A stretch of DNA of 56,694 bases from assembly GCF_900109995.1 (NCBI RefSeq), contig NZ_FOCB01000021.1, positions 1 through 56,694 on the forward strand. The letters run 5' to 3'. Of the stretch, positions 24,952 to 34,735 are shown piece after piece. Within the stretch, counting starts at the first letter, position 1. Each line of letters begins with the position of its first letter. Origin of the DNA: Pseudomonas sp. ok272 (lineage in GTDB: Bacteria; Pseudomonadota; Gammaproteobacteria; Pseudomonadales; Pseudomonadaceae). Below the pieces are notes generated by a model. That model was not told the origin of the DNA, searched no databases, and saw nothing but the letters and a program-made list of their open reading frames with translations. The position numbers were made by a program, and so were the translations under genes.

Positions 24952-25034
24952 GTGGGCGCTCTTTAATGTCAGTCCTACAAAAAGCCCCTGGCGAATAGAG
25001 CCAGTCGAGTCATCGAGAAAGCGAAGGTGTTGAA

Positions 25035-25601
25035 GTGGAAAAACTGCAAACTGTCGCAACCGTTCTGATCGTACCGGGTCTGCGCGAGCACGTTGCCGAA
25101 CATTGGCAAACGTTGCTTGAAGCCAGGCTGTGCAAGGTGCGCAGTGTGCCGCCGCTTGAAACCGACAAGCTCGACTGCCATAAGCGGGTCGAGGCGATCC
25201 AGCACGCGCTGGAGCAGATCGACGGGCCAGTGATTCTGGTCGCCCACAGCGCTGGCGTATTGATGGTCGCGCATTGGGCGGCGCGGCATCGTCGGCCAAT
25301 CAAGGGCGCGCTGTTGGCCGCTCCGCCCGATCTCGATGCCCAATGGCCGCAAGCCTACCCCTCCACTGAAACCCTGCGCACCCAGGGCTGGGATCCTCTA
25401 CCCAAGGGCCCGCTGCCGTTTCGCAGTGTGCTGGCCGCCAGTACCAACGACTACCTCGCCAGTCTGGAGGCGGCCGCTCGCCTGGCGGAAGGCTGGGGCA
25501 GTGAATTGCTCAATCTGGGCGAAGTTGGACATCTCAATCCTGCTGCGGGCTATGGGCACTGGCCACAAGCCGAAGCACTCATCCTTGAACTGGATCGCTA
25601 A
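25035..25601 (+). CDS. Small alpha/beta hydrolase (RBBP9/YdeN family)
   Basis: A 188-residue serine hydrolase. The nucleophile elbow is AHSAGV with Ser72; STNDYLAS carries the Asp, and GEVGHLNPAAGYG the His. It starts at a GTG (25035) after GAAGG. First gene of operon 2; it may cleave an ester or thioester at entry to the pathway, which is inference. Confidence 0.85.
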   Translation: MEKLQTVATVLIVPGLREHVAEHWQTLLEARLCKVRSVPPLETDKLDCHKRVEAIQHALEQIDGPVILVAHSAGVLMVAHWAARHRRPIKGALLAAPPDLDAQWPQAYPSTETLRTQGWDPLPKGPLPFRSVLAASTNDYLASLEAAARLAEGWGSELLNLGEVGHLNPAAGYGHWPQAEALILELDR

Positions 25602-25609
25602 TTCAGGCG

Positions 25610-25631
25610 CCGGTTGGTGCTAACCAACCGG
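25610..25631 (+). promoter_or_regulatory. Perfect hairpin between hydrolase and DUF1302 gene
   Basis: CCGGTTGGT (25610-25618) pairs with ACCAACCGG (25623-25631) around a four-base loop, just after the hydrolase stop. No T-run follows, so it may be a processing or partial-termination point. A second hairpin, CCCCT/AGGGG, lies near 25662-25677. Confidence 0.5.
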
Positions 25632-25729
25632 TATTTGCCCTCACTCCTGAAAAACGTAAACCCCTGGAGCAAAGGGGTACGCGAGGGCGGCTGCGCTTAA
25701 AACAAATAAAAAAAGGCGGAGACAACGCA

Positions 25730-27733
25730 ATGCACAACAATAAGAGTCACGGATTCTCACCCTCACGTTACACCTTGTTGGCCTCGGCCATTCTCGCGGC
25801 AGCCATGCCGGCAGCGCATGCGTTCGAGCTCGACACCGGCAACCCGGACTGGACCGCGCGCCTGGATAACACCGTGAAGTACAACTACGGCGTACGCACC
25901 GAAAGCGCCGACAAACGTATGTTGGGAACACCGAACAACAACGACGGCGACTACAACTTCCGAAAGGCCGGGACCAACATTACCAACCGGATTGACCTGT
26001 TGACCGAAATGGATGTGGTCTACAAGGAGCACATGGGCTTTCGTGTCAGTGCCGCCAGTTGGTACGACAAGGCTTATGAGAACACCGGCTCTAACGCCAA
26101 TCCGTTCGTCAATGGCAACGATGCCAAGTCAGGCCTGATCGCCAACGACCCACGCCTTGCCGGCGTCACTCAGGACAATGTCGGCAACGGCAGTTCGCAC
26201 CTGAGCAACTACGCGAAGCGCTATTACACCGGTCCGTCCGGCGAAATCCTCGATGCCTTTGTTTTCTACAGCACCGAAGTGGGGGAGGAGTCGTTGCTCA
26301 ACGTCAAGGCCGGTCAGCACAACGTGTTTTGGGGCGAGACCATTCTCAACCCGGTGCACTCGATCAGTTATGGCCAATCCGGCCTGGACTTGGCCAAGTT
26401 GGCGGCCTCGCCGGGCACAGAGGCCAAGGAACTGTTCGTACCGCGTAACCAGTTGTCGATGTCGTTCACCGTCAATCCCGAGCTGACCGTGGGCGCCCAG
26501 TACTTCCTTGATTGGGACGCCGCTCGCCTGCCTGAAGCCGGTAGTTTTTATGGCGGTTCCGATCTCGTGGGTTTTGGCGCGCAGTCGTTCCTGCTGGGCA
26601 ACACCAATGCCGTGGTGCCGGGCAGTCCGCTGGGCTGTGGTTTAGCACCGTGCAACGGGCTGACCAACGTGCGTCGCGGCCATGACCTGACGCCGGGCAG
26701 CAGCGGTGACTGGGGCGTGATGGCCAAGTGGTCGCCCGCATGGCTGGACGGGACCCTCGGTGTTTACTACCGCGACACGTCGGACATCCTGCCCCAAGCC
26801 TGGCTGAATGCCACCGGGATCAGTTCGGCCAACCCCAATGGCACCCGACCAGCAGGGCAGGTGCCAGCGGTGGTCAACACGCTTAATTCGCTGAGCACCA
26901 GCACCTACCAACTGGCCTATGCCGACCACATTCAGATCTTCGGCCTGAGCCTGTCCAAGGACGTGGGCGGCGTGAGCGTGGGCTCGGACCTGAACATTCG
27001 ACACAACATGCCGCTGTCCAGTATTCCGGCGATTGTCAGCTCCACCAGCCCCTTGGGATTGGGCGCTGGCCTTGGGTTGTTGCCGGCCCGTACGGCCGCC
27101 ACCGGCATCGTTTATGACACCCCGAGTCGGGGCGATAGCATGAGTGCCACCGGTGACACCTTGCACTGGACGCTCAACGGCTTGATGTCTTTCTCGAAAA
27201 CCCCGGTGTTCGATTCGGCCGGCCTGCTGGCCGAGCTGTACTACAGCAATTTGCTCAAGCTCGATAGCAAAAACGAAGCGCTCTACAAGGGCAAAGGCAC
27301 CTACCGCGGCATCGACGCGCCAACCCGCGACAACTGGGGCATTGCGGTCAACTTCATCCCGACTTGGTACCAGGTGTTCCCAGGGGTCGATCTCAACGCA
27401 CCGATGTCCATCAACATGGGGCTCGCCGGTGTGTCGCCGGTGTCCGGTGGCGGTGCCAAAGACACCGGTAACTATGCCGTGGGCGTGGGGGCCGTTGTGT
27501 ACAACAAATACTTTGTCGACCTGAAGTACGTGGACTCCTTCGGCAAATCCGATAAGTGCAACGACAGTGGTGTGAGTACCGGCCCGAACGGCGGTGACGG
27601 CCCTTCACCCAACGCCTTTAGCGGTAACGAAAACTACGCCTGTTACGCCGGTGGCTACTCGGCCTTCTCCGGAGGTGGTGCCACGACTGAGGACCGTGGT
27701 GCCGTTTACCTGACGATGAAAACCACTTTTTGA
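25730..27733 (+). CDS. DUF1302 outer-membrane protein
   Basis: A 667-residue protein with a signal peptide ending near MPAAHA. The mature chain is rich in alternating strands (WTARLDNTVKYNYGVR, NITNRIDLLTEMDVVY) and ends in the aromatic VYLTMKTTF, the pattern of an outer-membrane beta-barrel. DUF1302 genes commonly sit beside DUF1329 genes in clusters for hydrophobic compounds such as steroids and terpenoids. It is probably a porin-like or receptor component. Confidence 0.87.
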   Translation: MHNNKSHGFSPSRYTLLASAILAAAMPAAHAFELDTGNPDWTARLDNTVKYNYGVRTESADKRMLGTPNNNDGDYNFRKAGTNITNRIDLLTEMDVVYKEHMGFRVSAASWYDKAYENTGSNANPFVNGNDAKSGLIANDPRLAGVTQDNVGNGSSHLSNYAKRYYTGPSGEILDAFVFYSTEVGEESLLNVKAGQHNVFWGETILNPVHSISYGQSGLDLAKLAASPGTEAKELFVPRNQLSMSFTVNPELTVGAQYFLDWDAARLPEAGSFYGGSDLVGFGAQSFLLGNTNAVVPGSPLGCGLAPCNGLTNVRRGHDLTPGSSGDWGVMAKWSPAWLDGTLGVYYRDTSDILPQAWLNATGISSANPNGTRPAGQVPAVVNTLNSLSTSTYQLAYADHIQIFGLSLSKDVGGVSVGSDLNIRHNMPLSSIPAIVSSTSPLGLGAGLGLLPARTAATGIVYDTPSRGDSMSATGDTLHWTLNGLMSFSKTPVFDSAGLLAELYYSNLLKLDSKNEALYKGKGTYRGIDAPTRDNWGIAVNFIPTWYQVFPGVDLNAPMSINMGLAGVSPVSGGGAKDTGNYAVGVGAVVYNKYFVDLKYVDSFGKSDKCNDSGVSTGPNGGDGPSPNAFSGNENYACYAGGYSAFSGGGATTEDRGAVYLTMKTTF

Positions 27734-27774
27734 TTCACCACGGGCTTACTCAATGTAAGCAGGAGAATAACAAG

Positions 27775-29133
27775 ATGAAGTTTGTACAAACCGTGTTGGC
27801 CGCTTCGCTGGCGATGGTCATTGCAGCCCAGGCTCAGGCCGCTGTATCGGCTCAGGAAGCCGCCAAGTTGGGCGCCAGCCTGACGTTGGTCGGCGCTGAA
27901 AAAGCCGGCAACGCTGATGGTTCGATCCCCGCGTATGACGGTGGCCTGACCACGCCGCCGGCCAGTTTTAAAGCCGGAGACAGCATGCGCCCGGATCCTT
28001 TTGCCAACGAAAAACCGGTGTTGGTGATCGACGGCAAAAACGTCGATCAGTACAAGGGTTTGCTCAGTGCAACCACGGCGGAACTGGCCAAGCGTTTCCC
28101 GAGCTTCCACGTCAATGTCTACCCGACGCACCGTACGGTCTCGTTGCCAAAAGCCGTGCTCGATAATGGCGTGAAAAACGCCACCGGCGCCAAGTCCCTC
28201 GAAGGCGGGTTGGCCATCGACAACGTATTGCCTGGCGTGCCGTTTCCGATTCCGCAATCGGGTAACGAAGCCATGTGGAACTTCCTGCTGCGCTATCAGG
28301 GGGTCAGCATCAGCTCCAAGTACGACTCCTGGAACGTCGATTCCGCTGGCATTCCGAGCCTGGCAATTACCGGGCAGGCGTACATTTCCTATCCGATCTA
28401 CGAGAACCTGGCGCAGCCGATCAGTAGCACCGATGTGTACTACCAGATGAAGCTGTCCTACACCGGCCCCGCGCGTCGCGCGGGTGAGGCGATCATGCTC
28501 AAGGACGCCGCCAACCCGTTGCAGCAACCGCGCCGCGCCTGGCAGTACTTGCCAGGTCAGCGTCGCGTCAAACTGGCACCGAGCCTGGCCTACGACACGC
28601 CTAACCCGGGTACAGCCGGCGCCGGCACCTACGACGATGTTTTTGTGTTCAACGGTGCTCTGGACCGCTACGACTGGAAACTGGTGGGCAAGCAGGAAAT
28701 GATCGTGCCGTACAACACCTACACGTTGACCTACGCGCTGGATCCCAAGTCGCTGGCCACCGCCAATCACCTGGCACCGGATTACGTGCGCTGGGAAAAA
28801 CACCGCGTCTGGGTAGTCGAAGGCAACCTCAAGCCCGGCGCCCGACACATCTATCAGAAGCGTCGCTTCTACCTCGATGAAGACAGTTGGACCGCTCTGG
28901 CTTCTGACCAGTATGACGCCCGTGGTCAGCTGTACCGTGGCTCGTTCGCGTTCCTCAGCCAGAGCTACGACAAGCAAATCCCGGACTCTACGCCCTTCAT
29001 GATCTACGACCTGGTCGGTGGCTCCTACAACATCAACGGCGTGGTCGGGCCTTACGGCGGCATCAAGTACATCGATCCGCTTTCCAAGGCGCAATGGTCG
29101 TCGGAGTCCCTGGCAGGTAGCGGGATTCGCTAA
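27775..29133 (+). CDS. DUF1329 periplasmic protein (LolB/LppX-like fold family)
   Basis: A 452-residue exported protein; the signal peptide is MKFVQTVLAASLAMVIAAQA. The start at 27775 has AGGAG about ten bases upstream. Family landmarks include GSIPAYDGGL near the N-terminus and a long conserved C-terminal half (RRAWQYLPGQRRVKLAPS, RRFYLDEDSW). The lipid-carrier-like fold suggests it shuttles a hydrophobic ligand across the periplasm together with DUF1302 and the MMPL protein. Confidence 0.87.
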   Translation: MKFVQTVLAASLAMVIAAQAQAAVSAQEAAKLGASLTLVGAEKAGNADGSIPAYDGGLTTPPASFKAGDSMRPDPFANEKPVLVIDGKNVDQYKGLLSATTAELAKRFPSFHVNVYPTHRTVSLPKAVLDNGVKNATGAKSLEGGLAIDNVLPGVPFPIPQSGNEAMWNFLLRYQGVSISSKYDSWNVDSAGIPSLAITGQAYISYPIYENLAQPISSTDVYYQMKLSYTGPARRAGEAIMLKDAANPLQQPRRAWQYLPGQRRVKLAPSLAYDTPNPGTAGAGTYDDVFVFNGALDRYDWKLVGKQEMIVPYNTYTLTYALDPKSLATANHLAPDYVRWEKHRVWVVEGNLKPGARHIYQKRRFYLDEDSWTALASDQYDARGQLYRGSFAFLSQSYDKQIPDSTPFMIYDLVGGSYNINGVVGPYGGIKYIDPLSKAQWSSESLAGSGIR

Positions 29134-29282
29134 GCAAACCGTGACAAAGCGTCCGCTTGGTTCGTTGCCGGCAAGGTAGCGGACCGCACAACGGTCGGTG
29201 TAAACCGATCGTTTCGGGCGTCAGGTTTGAACGTCAGGCACACGGACGTGTGCCCCGGCGCGGTTTTCGAAGAGGATGCGGT

Positions 29283-30356
29283 ATGTGTTCGCACAAAAAT
29301 TATTTCAGGCTAGCGCTCGGCGCTCTGCTTGCAATGTTGCAGGGATTCAGTCAGGCATCCAGTTATGTCGACGTGCTGGATCTGCCAGCCAGGGTCAGCG
29401 CCTTGGCGGTCAGCAGCCCGTTATCGGGCATGACCCGCGCCGGCGATCGCCTGGTCGCCGTCGGCCAGCGTGGCCACATTCTGTTTTCCGATGACACCGG
29501 CAAACACTGGCAACAGGCCGCTGTGCCGATCAGTGCAGACCTCAATGCAGTGAGTTTTCCTTCTGCCTCCCAGGGTTGGGCGGTGGGTGGCGACGGCGTG
29601 GTACTGCACAGCAGCGACGCGGGCGCGACCTGGCGCAAGCAACTGGACGGGCGCGAGATCGGCGACTTACTGGTCCAGCATTACAGCGCGTTGGCCAGTG
29701 CAGAACCGGGCAACGAGCAATGGCCGCTGCTGGTCGCCGAAGGTCAGCGGCTGGTGGCGCAGGGTGCCGACAAACCCTTGCTGGATGTCTGGTTCGCCAA
29801 CGACAAACTCGGCTATGTGGTTGGTGTGTTCAACCTGATCCTGCGCACCGAAGATGGCGGCCAGAGCTGGACACCGTTCCAGGATCGCACCGACAACCCG
29901 CAAGGCTTTCACCTCAATGCCATCGCCTCCACCGGCGACGCGCTGTACATCGCCGGCGAGCAAGGCCTGTTGCTCAAGTGGGATGACGCGGGGCAGCGCT
30001 TTGCCGCCGTACAGACACCCTATCAAGGCAGTTTTTTTGGCGTGCTCGGCAAACCTGGGGAAGTGCTCGTCTACGGCTTGCGCGGCAATGTGCTGCGCAG
30101 CACCGATGGCGGTCTCAGTTGGGCTCACCTGGAGAGCGGCCTGCACTTCAGCATCACCGCCGGCATCGTCGATGCCCATGGCAATTACCGCTTGTTCACC
30201 CAGGGCGGGCAGATGCTGGTCAGTCAGGGCACCGGCCCGCAACTGCATCTGGTTCAGCAACCGGCACCGACGCCGGTAGCCGGCGCCACTCAGTCTGCCG
30301 ACGGTGCGCTGGTGGTGGTTGGTAGTCGTGGTGCACGGACGCTTTCCGTTGAATAA
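29283..30356 (+). CDS. YCF48/BNR beta-propeller exported protein
   Basis: A 357-residue protein with a signal peptide (MCSHKNYFRLALGALLAMLQ, cleavage near SQA) and repeated propeller blades such as ILFSDDTGKHW, VLHSSDAGATW, LRTEDGGQSW and LRSTDGGLSW. This is the YCF48/HCF136-like fold. AGAGGA precedes the ATG at 29283. In this cluster type it accompanies the RND/MMPL transporter and is probably a periplasmic accessory part. The 149-base gap before it contains a strong hairpin (GGCACACG/CGTGTGCC near 29235-29252). Confidence 0.82.
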   Translation: MCSHKNYFRLALGALLAMLQGFSQASSYVDVLDLPARVSALAVSSPLSGMTRAGDRLVAVGQRGHILFSDDTGKHWQQAAVPISADLNAVSFPSASQGWAVGGDGVVLHSSDAGATWRKQLDGREIGDLLVQHYSALASAEPGNEQWPLLVAEGQRLVAQGADKPLLDVWFANDKLGYVVGVFNLILRTEDGGQSWTPFQDRTDNPQGFHLNAIASTGDALYIAGEQGLLLKWDDAGQRFAAVQTPYQGSFFGVLGKPGEVLVYGLRGNVLRSTDGGLSWAHLESGLHFSITAGIVDAHGNYRLFTQGGQMLVSQGTGPQLHLVQQPAPTPVAGATQSADGALVVVGSRGARTLSVE

Positions 30357-30387
30357 GCCCTCGAACCCTTAGAGCGAGTACCCAGAC

Positions 30388-32910
30388 ATGGGCAATATCA
30401 AACAAGAAGCCATGCCGGTGATCCGCGATCTGCGTGACTTTGACCGTCATTCCGGCAATCGGCTGGAGCGGTTGGTGTTCAACTACCGTCCGCTGTTCAT
30501 GCTGCTGATGGCGCTGACCACCGTGATGCTGAGCTTTATGGCGGTGACCCGTCTGGAGCTGCGCCCCAGTTTCGAGAAAATGATTCCGCAGAGCCAGCCG
30601 TACATCCAGAACTTCCTGGAGAACCGCCAATCGCTGCGCGGTTTGGGTAACTCGGTGCGGGTGGTGGTGGAGAACACCCAAGGCGATATTTTCGACCCTG
30701 GCTACCTGGACGTGATTAAGCAGGTCAACGACAAATTGTTCCTCACTGAAGGCGTCGACCGCGCCTGGATGAAGTCGTTGTGGAGTCCGGCGGTGCGCTG
30801 GACCGAAGTTACCGAGGAAGGCTTCCAGGGCGGCCCGGTGATGCCCGATACCTATTCAGGCAAGCCTGAAGAAATTGAACAGCTGCGCCAGAACATTTCC
30901 CGTGCCGGCATCGTCGGCAGCCTGGTGGCCAGCGACTACAAGTCGAGCATGTTGATCGTGCCACTGCTCGACAAGGCCACCGCCAGCGGTCAACGCCTCG
31001 ACTATCACGCCTTCTCGCAGATGCTCGAAGAGCAGTTGCGCGACAAGATCGAATTCGCCGGTGACAGCGCCGCGCGCAAGGCCGCAGAGGAGGGCAAGGG
31101 CCCGTATAAGGTGCGGGTGATCGGTTTTGCCAAACTGATGGGCGACCTGATCGACGGGTTGATTCAGGTGATGATGTTCTTCGGCCTGGCCGTCGTCACG
31201 TCGCTGATCATCATTTACGCGTACACCCGCTGCGTACGTAGCACGTTGCTGGTGGTTGGCTGCTCGCTGATCGCGGCGGTCTGGCAACTGGGTATCGTCG
31301 CCTGGCTGGGTTATGCCATCGATCCTTATTCGGTATTGGTGCCGTTCCTGATTTTTGCGATTGGTGTATCCCACGCGGCGCAGAAGATGAACGGCATCAT
31401 GCAGGACATCGCCCGCGGCACCCACAAGCTGATCGCCGCACGCTACACCTTCCGGCGCCTGTTCATTGCCGGGGTCACCGCGCTGCTGGCCGATGCCGTC
31501 GGGTTCGCGGTCCTGATGTTGATCGACATTCCGGTAATCCGCGACCTGGCGGTCACCGCCAGCATCGGTGTGGCGGTGCTGATTTTTACCTCGCTGTTGC
31601 TGATGCCGGTGGCGCTGTCTTATGTCGGCGTCGGTGCCAAGGCTGCCGAGCGTGCGCTGAAAATCGACACGCGCGCGGAGGGTCATAAAGGCTTCGGCAA
31701 ACTGTGGGACATGCTCGACCGTTTCACCACGCGCAAGTGGGCCACGGGGGCAGTATTGGTTGCGCTGCTGATGGGCATCGGCGGCTTCATGATCAGCCTG
31801 CATTTGAAGATCGGCGATCTGGAAAGTGGTGCACCGGAATTGCGTGCCGACTCGCGCTACAACCGTGATAACGCCTACATCACCAGCCACTATGCGCTGT
31901 CCAGCGACCTGTTTGCGGTGATGATCAAGACCGCGCCGGAAGGCTGCCTGAATTACAAGACGCTGATCCTTGCCGACCGGTTGGCTTGGGAGCTGCAACA
32001 GGACCCGGGCGTGCAAGCGACGACTTCGCTGGTGAACGCGGTGCGCCAGATCACCGCGGGCACCTATGAGGGTAACCCCAAGCTCAACAGCATCCAGCGT
32101 AATCAGGACGTGTTGAACTATGCCGCGCAGCAAGCCTCGGTCAACTCCCCGGAGTTGTTCAACAACGACTGCTCGCTGATGCCGGTGATCGCCTTCCTCA
32201 AGGACCATAAGGCCGAAACCCTGAATGCGGTGGTCGGCATTGCCGAAAAATTCGCCCAGGAGAACAACAGCGATGATCGCCAGTTCCTGCTGGCGGCCGG
32301 GTCGGCCGGCATTGAGGCAGCGACCAACATTGTGGTGCGCGAGGCCAATCGCACCATGCTGCTGTACGTCTATGCGGCGGTGACGCTGTTCTGCCTGATC
32401 ACCTTCCGCAGTTGGCGCGCGACGCTGGTCGCGCTGTTGCCATTAGTCCTGACCTCGATCCTGTGTGAGGCCTTGATGGTGGTTATGGGCATTGGCGTGA
32501 AGGTTGCGACCCTGCCAGTAATCGCCTTGGGCGTGGGGATCGGTGTGGATTACGCGTTGTACCTGCTCAGCGTGCAGTTGCATTACCAGCGTCAGGGCCT
32601 GCCGTTGAGTCAGGCTTACCGCAACGCCGTGTCGTTTACCGGTCGGGTGGTGGGCTTGGTGGGCATCACCCTCGCGGCGGGCGTGGTGTGCTGGATTTGG
32701 TCGCCGATCAAGTTCCAGGCGGACATGGGCATCCTGCTGACCTTCATGTTCCTGTGGAACATGCTCGGTGCGCTGATTCTGATTCCGGCGCTGTCGTATT
32801 TCCTGTTGCGTGAAAGGGTGCCGATTGTACAAGCCCCTGAAGCGCAAGCAGCTCCAACCCAAACCACTGAACGTCCCGGCATGCCACATGCCCTGGCCAC
32901 TTCCGAGTAA
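30388..32910 (+). CDS. MMPL/RND-family transporter
   Basis: An 840-residue inner-membrane protein with two halves, each holding one helix, a large periplasmic loop and a group of five helices. The second half starts near TRKWATGAVLVALLMGIGGF. Features such as LVPFLIFAIGVSHAAQKMNG and PVIALGVGIGVDYALYLLS are the sterol-sensing/MMPL signature. This group moves lipids and other hydrophobic molecules. With DUF1302, DUF1329 and YCF48 it forms a likely transenvelope system for a hydrophobic compound; direction of transport is not shown by sequence. Confidence 0.87.
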   Translation: MGNIKQEAMPVIRDLRDFDRHSGNRLERLVFNYRPLFMLLMALTTVMLSFMAVTRLELRPSFEKMIPQSQPYIQNFLENRQSLRGLGNSVRVVVENTQGDIFDPGYLDVIKQVNDKLFLTEGVDRAWMKSLWSPAVRWTEVTEEGFQGGPVMPDTYSGKPEEIEQLRQNISRAGIVGSLVASDYKSSMLIVPLLDKATASGQRLDYHAFSQMLEEQLRDKIEFAGDSAARKAAEEGKGPYKVRVIGFAKLMGDLIDGLIQVMMFFGLAVVTSLIIIYAYTRCVRSTLLVVGCSLIAAVWQLGIVAWLGYAIDPYSVLVPFLIFAIGVSHAAQKMNGIMQDIARGTHKLIAARYTFRRLFIAGVTALLADAVGFAVLMLIDIPVIRDLAVTASIGVAVLIFTSLLLMPVALSYVGVGAKAAERALKIDTRAEGHKGFGKLWDMLDRFTTRKWATGAVLVALLMGIGGFMISLHLKIGDLESGAPELRADSRYNRDNAYITSHYALSSDLFAVMIKTAPEGCLNYKTLILADRLAWELQQDPGVQATTSLVNAVRQITAGTYEGNPKLNSIQRNQDVLNYAAQQASVNSPELFNNDCSLMPVIAFLKDHKAETLNAVVGIAEKFAQENNSDDRQFLLAAGSAGIEAATNIVVREANRTMLLYVYAAVTLFCLITFRSWRATLVALLPLVLTSILCEALMVVMGIGVKVATLPVIALGVGIGVDYALYLLSVQLHYQRQGLPLSQAYRNAVSFTGRVVGLVGITLAAGVVCWIWSPIKFQADMGILLTFMFLWNMLGALILIPALSYFLLRERVPIVQAPEAQAAPTQTTERPGMPHALATSE

Positions 32911-32917
32911 GTCAAGA

Positions 32918-34696
32918 ATGTCTGATTACAAAGCTCCTTTGCGCGACATGCGCTTCGTACTCAACGAGGTTTTCGAGGTGTCCCGGCTATGGGCCGGGCT
33001 ACCTGGCCTGGCCGAGGTGATCGATGAAGAAACCGCCGCTGCCATCCTCGAAGAAGCCGGCAAGATCAGCGGCGAAGTCATCGCGCCCTTGAACCGTGCC
33101 AGCGACGAACAAGGTTGCACCTGGAGCAACGGCTCGGTTCAGGCGCCGGACGGTTTTGCCTCGGCGTACCAGGCGTTCGCCGAAGGCGGTTGGGTGGGCG
33201 TTGGCGGTGATCCGCAGTTCGGTGGCATGGGCATGCCCAAGGCGATTTCGGCGCAGGTCGAGGAGATGGTCAACGCGGCCAGTCTGTCGTTCGGCCTGTA
33301 CCCGATGCTGACGGCCGGCGCCTGCTTGTCGATCAATGCCCACGCCAGTCAGGAACTCAAGGAGCGCTACCTGCCAAACATGTACGCCGGCATCTGGACC
33401 GGTTCGATGTGCCTGACTGAAGCGCATGCCGGTACCGATCTGGGCCTGATTCGCACCCGGGCCGAGCCTCAGGCCGATGGCAGCTACAAGGTCAGCGGCA
33501 GCAAGATTTTCATCACCGGTGGTGAGCATGACCTGACCGAAAACATCATCCACCTGGTGTTGGCTCGACTGCCGGATGCACCTGCCGGCCCCAAGGGGAT
33601 TTCCCTTTTCCTGGTGCCCAAAGTGCTGGTCAATCCTGACGGCTCGCTGGGCGAACGCAATGCGCTGTCTTGTGGTTCCATCGAACACAAAATGGGGATC
33701 AAGGCCTCCGCTACCTGCGTGATGAACTTTGACGGGGCCACGGGCTGGATCGTCGATGCGCCGAACAAGGGCCTGGCGGCGATGTTCACCATGATGAATT
33801 ACGAGCGTCTGGGCGTGGGTATTCAGGGGCTGGCGTTGGGCGAGCGTTCGTACCAGAACGCCGTCGAATACGCCCGTGATCGCCTGCAAAGCCGCTCGCC
33901 GACCGGCGCGCAGTACAAAGACAAAGCTGCCGACCCGATCATCGTGCACCCGGACGTGCGGCGCATGCTGTTGACCATGAAAGCCTTGAACGAAGGCGGG
34001 CGGGCGTTCTCCAGTTATGTCGCCCTGCAACTGGACACCGCCAAGTACAGCGAAGACGTGACAACCCGCCACCGCGCCCAAGAATTGGTGTCGCTGTTGA
34101 CCCCGGTGGCCAAGGCGTTTCTCACCGACATGGGGCTGGAAACCACCGTGCATGGGCAGCAGGTTTTCGGCGGTCACGGCTACATCCGCGAATGGGGCCA
34201 AGAGCAATTGGTGCGCGACGTGCGCATCACCCAGATCTACGAAGGCACCAACGGCATTCAGTCGCTGGACCTGGCGGGGCGAAAGATCGTCGGCAGCGGC
34301 GGGGCGCTCTACCGGTTGTTTGCTTCAGAAATCCGCAACTTTACCGCCAACGCCCGTGCTGAGTTGGGCGAGTTTTGCAGGCCATTGAACGCCGCCGTGG
34401 ACACCCTCGACGAACTGACCGCGTGGTTGCTGGATCGCGCCCAGGGCAACCCGAATGAAATCGGCGCCGCCTCGGTCGAGTACCTGCACGTGTTCGGCTA
34501 CACCGCGTATGCCTACATGTGGGCATTGATGGCCAAGGCAGCCTTGGGCAAACAGGCCGAGGATGACTTTTACGCCAGCAAACTGGGTACCGCACGCTTC
34601 TACTTCGCCCGCCTGCTGCCGCGTATCCATTCGTTGAGCGCGTCGGCAAGGGCTGGCAGCGCATGCCTTTACCAACTGGATGCGGCGCAGTTCTGA
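32918..34696 (+). CDS. Acyl-CoA dehydrogenase, DmdC-like long form
   Basis: A 592-residue flavin dehydrogenase with a C-terminal extension beyond the usual 380-400 residues. FAD/substrate segments visible are TGSMCLTEAHAGTDLG, the motif KIFITGGEHDL, and QVFGGHGYIREWGQEQ with YEGTNGIQSLDL. The length and N-terminal helical block match the DmdC (methylthiopropionyl-CoA dehydrogenase) group, which also includes medium-chain fatty acyl enzymes. It starts 7 bases after the MMPL stop. It should oxidise the CoA ester made by the next gene. Confidence 0.87.
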   Translation: MSDYKAPLRDMRFVLNEVFEVSRLWAGLPGLAEVIDEETAAAILEEAGKISGEVIAPLNRASDEQGCTWSNGSVQAPDGFASAYQAFAEGGWVGVGGDPQFGGMGMPKAISAQVEEMVNAASLSFGLYPMLTAGACLSINAHASQELKERYLPNMYAGIWTGSMCLTEAHAGTDLGLIRTRAEPQADGSYKVSGSKIFITGGEHDLTENIIHLVLARLPDAPAGPKGISLFLVPKVLVNPDGSLGERNALSCGSIEHKMGIKASATCVMNFDGATGWIVDAPNKGLAAMFTMMNYERLGVGIQGLALGERSYQNAVEYARDRLQSRSPTGAQYKDKAADPIIVHPDVRRMLLTMKALNEGGRAFSSYVALQLDTAKYSEDVTTRHRAQELVSLLTPVAKAFLTDMGLETTVHGQQVFGGHGYIREWGQEQLVRDVRITQIYEGTNGIQSLDLAGRKIVGSGGALYRLFASEIRNFTANARAELGEFCRPLNAAVDTLDELTAWLLDRAQGNPNEIGAASVEYLHVFGYTAYAYMWALMAKAALGKQAEDDFYASKLGTARFYFARLLPRIHSLSASARAGSACLYQLDAAQF

Positions 34697-34735
34697 CCGT
34701 TGAGCCAACGCAAAAAAGGACCAGGAACCATTACC

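Noticed and set aside
24942..24967. AGCGCC/GGCGCT hairpin followed by TTTAAT as a terminator
   Set aside because: It has only a three-base T-run and overlaps the operator and likely promoter of operon 2, where termination would make little sense.
27706..29094. A 462-codon minus-strand frame opposite the DUF1329 gene
   Set aside because: Shadow of the real gene, which has a signal peptide and ribosome-binding site.
30856..32208. A 450-codon minus-strand frame opposite the MMPL gene
   Set aside because: Low-complexity Arg/Gln/His-rich translation typical of an antisense shadow; the plus-strand transporter is unambiguous.
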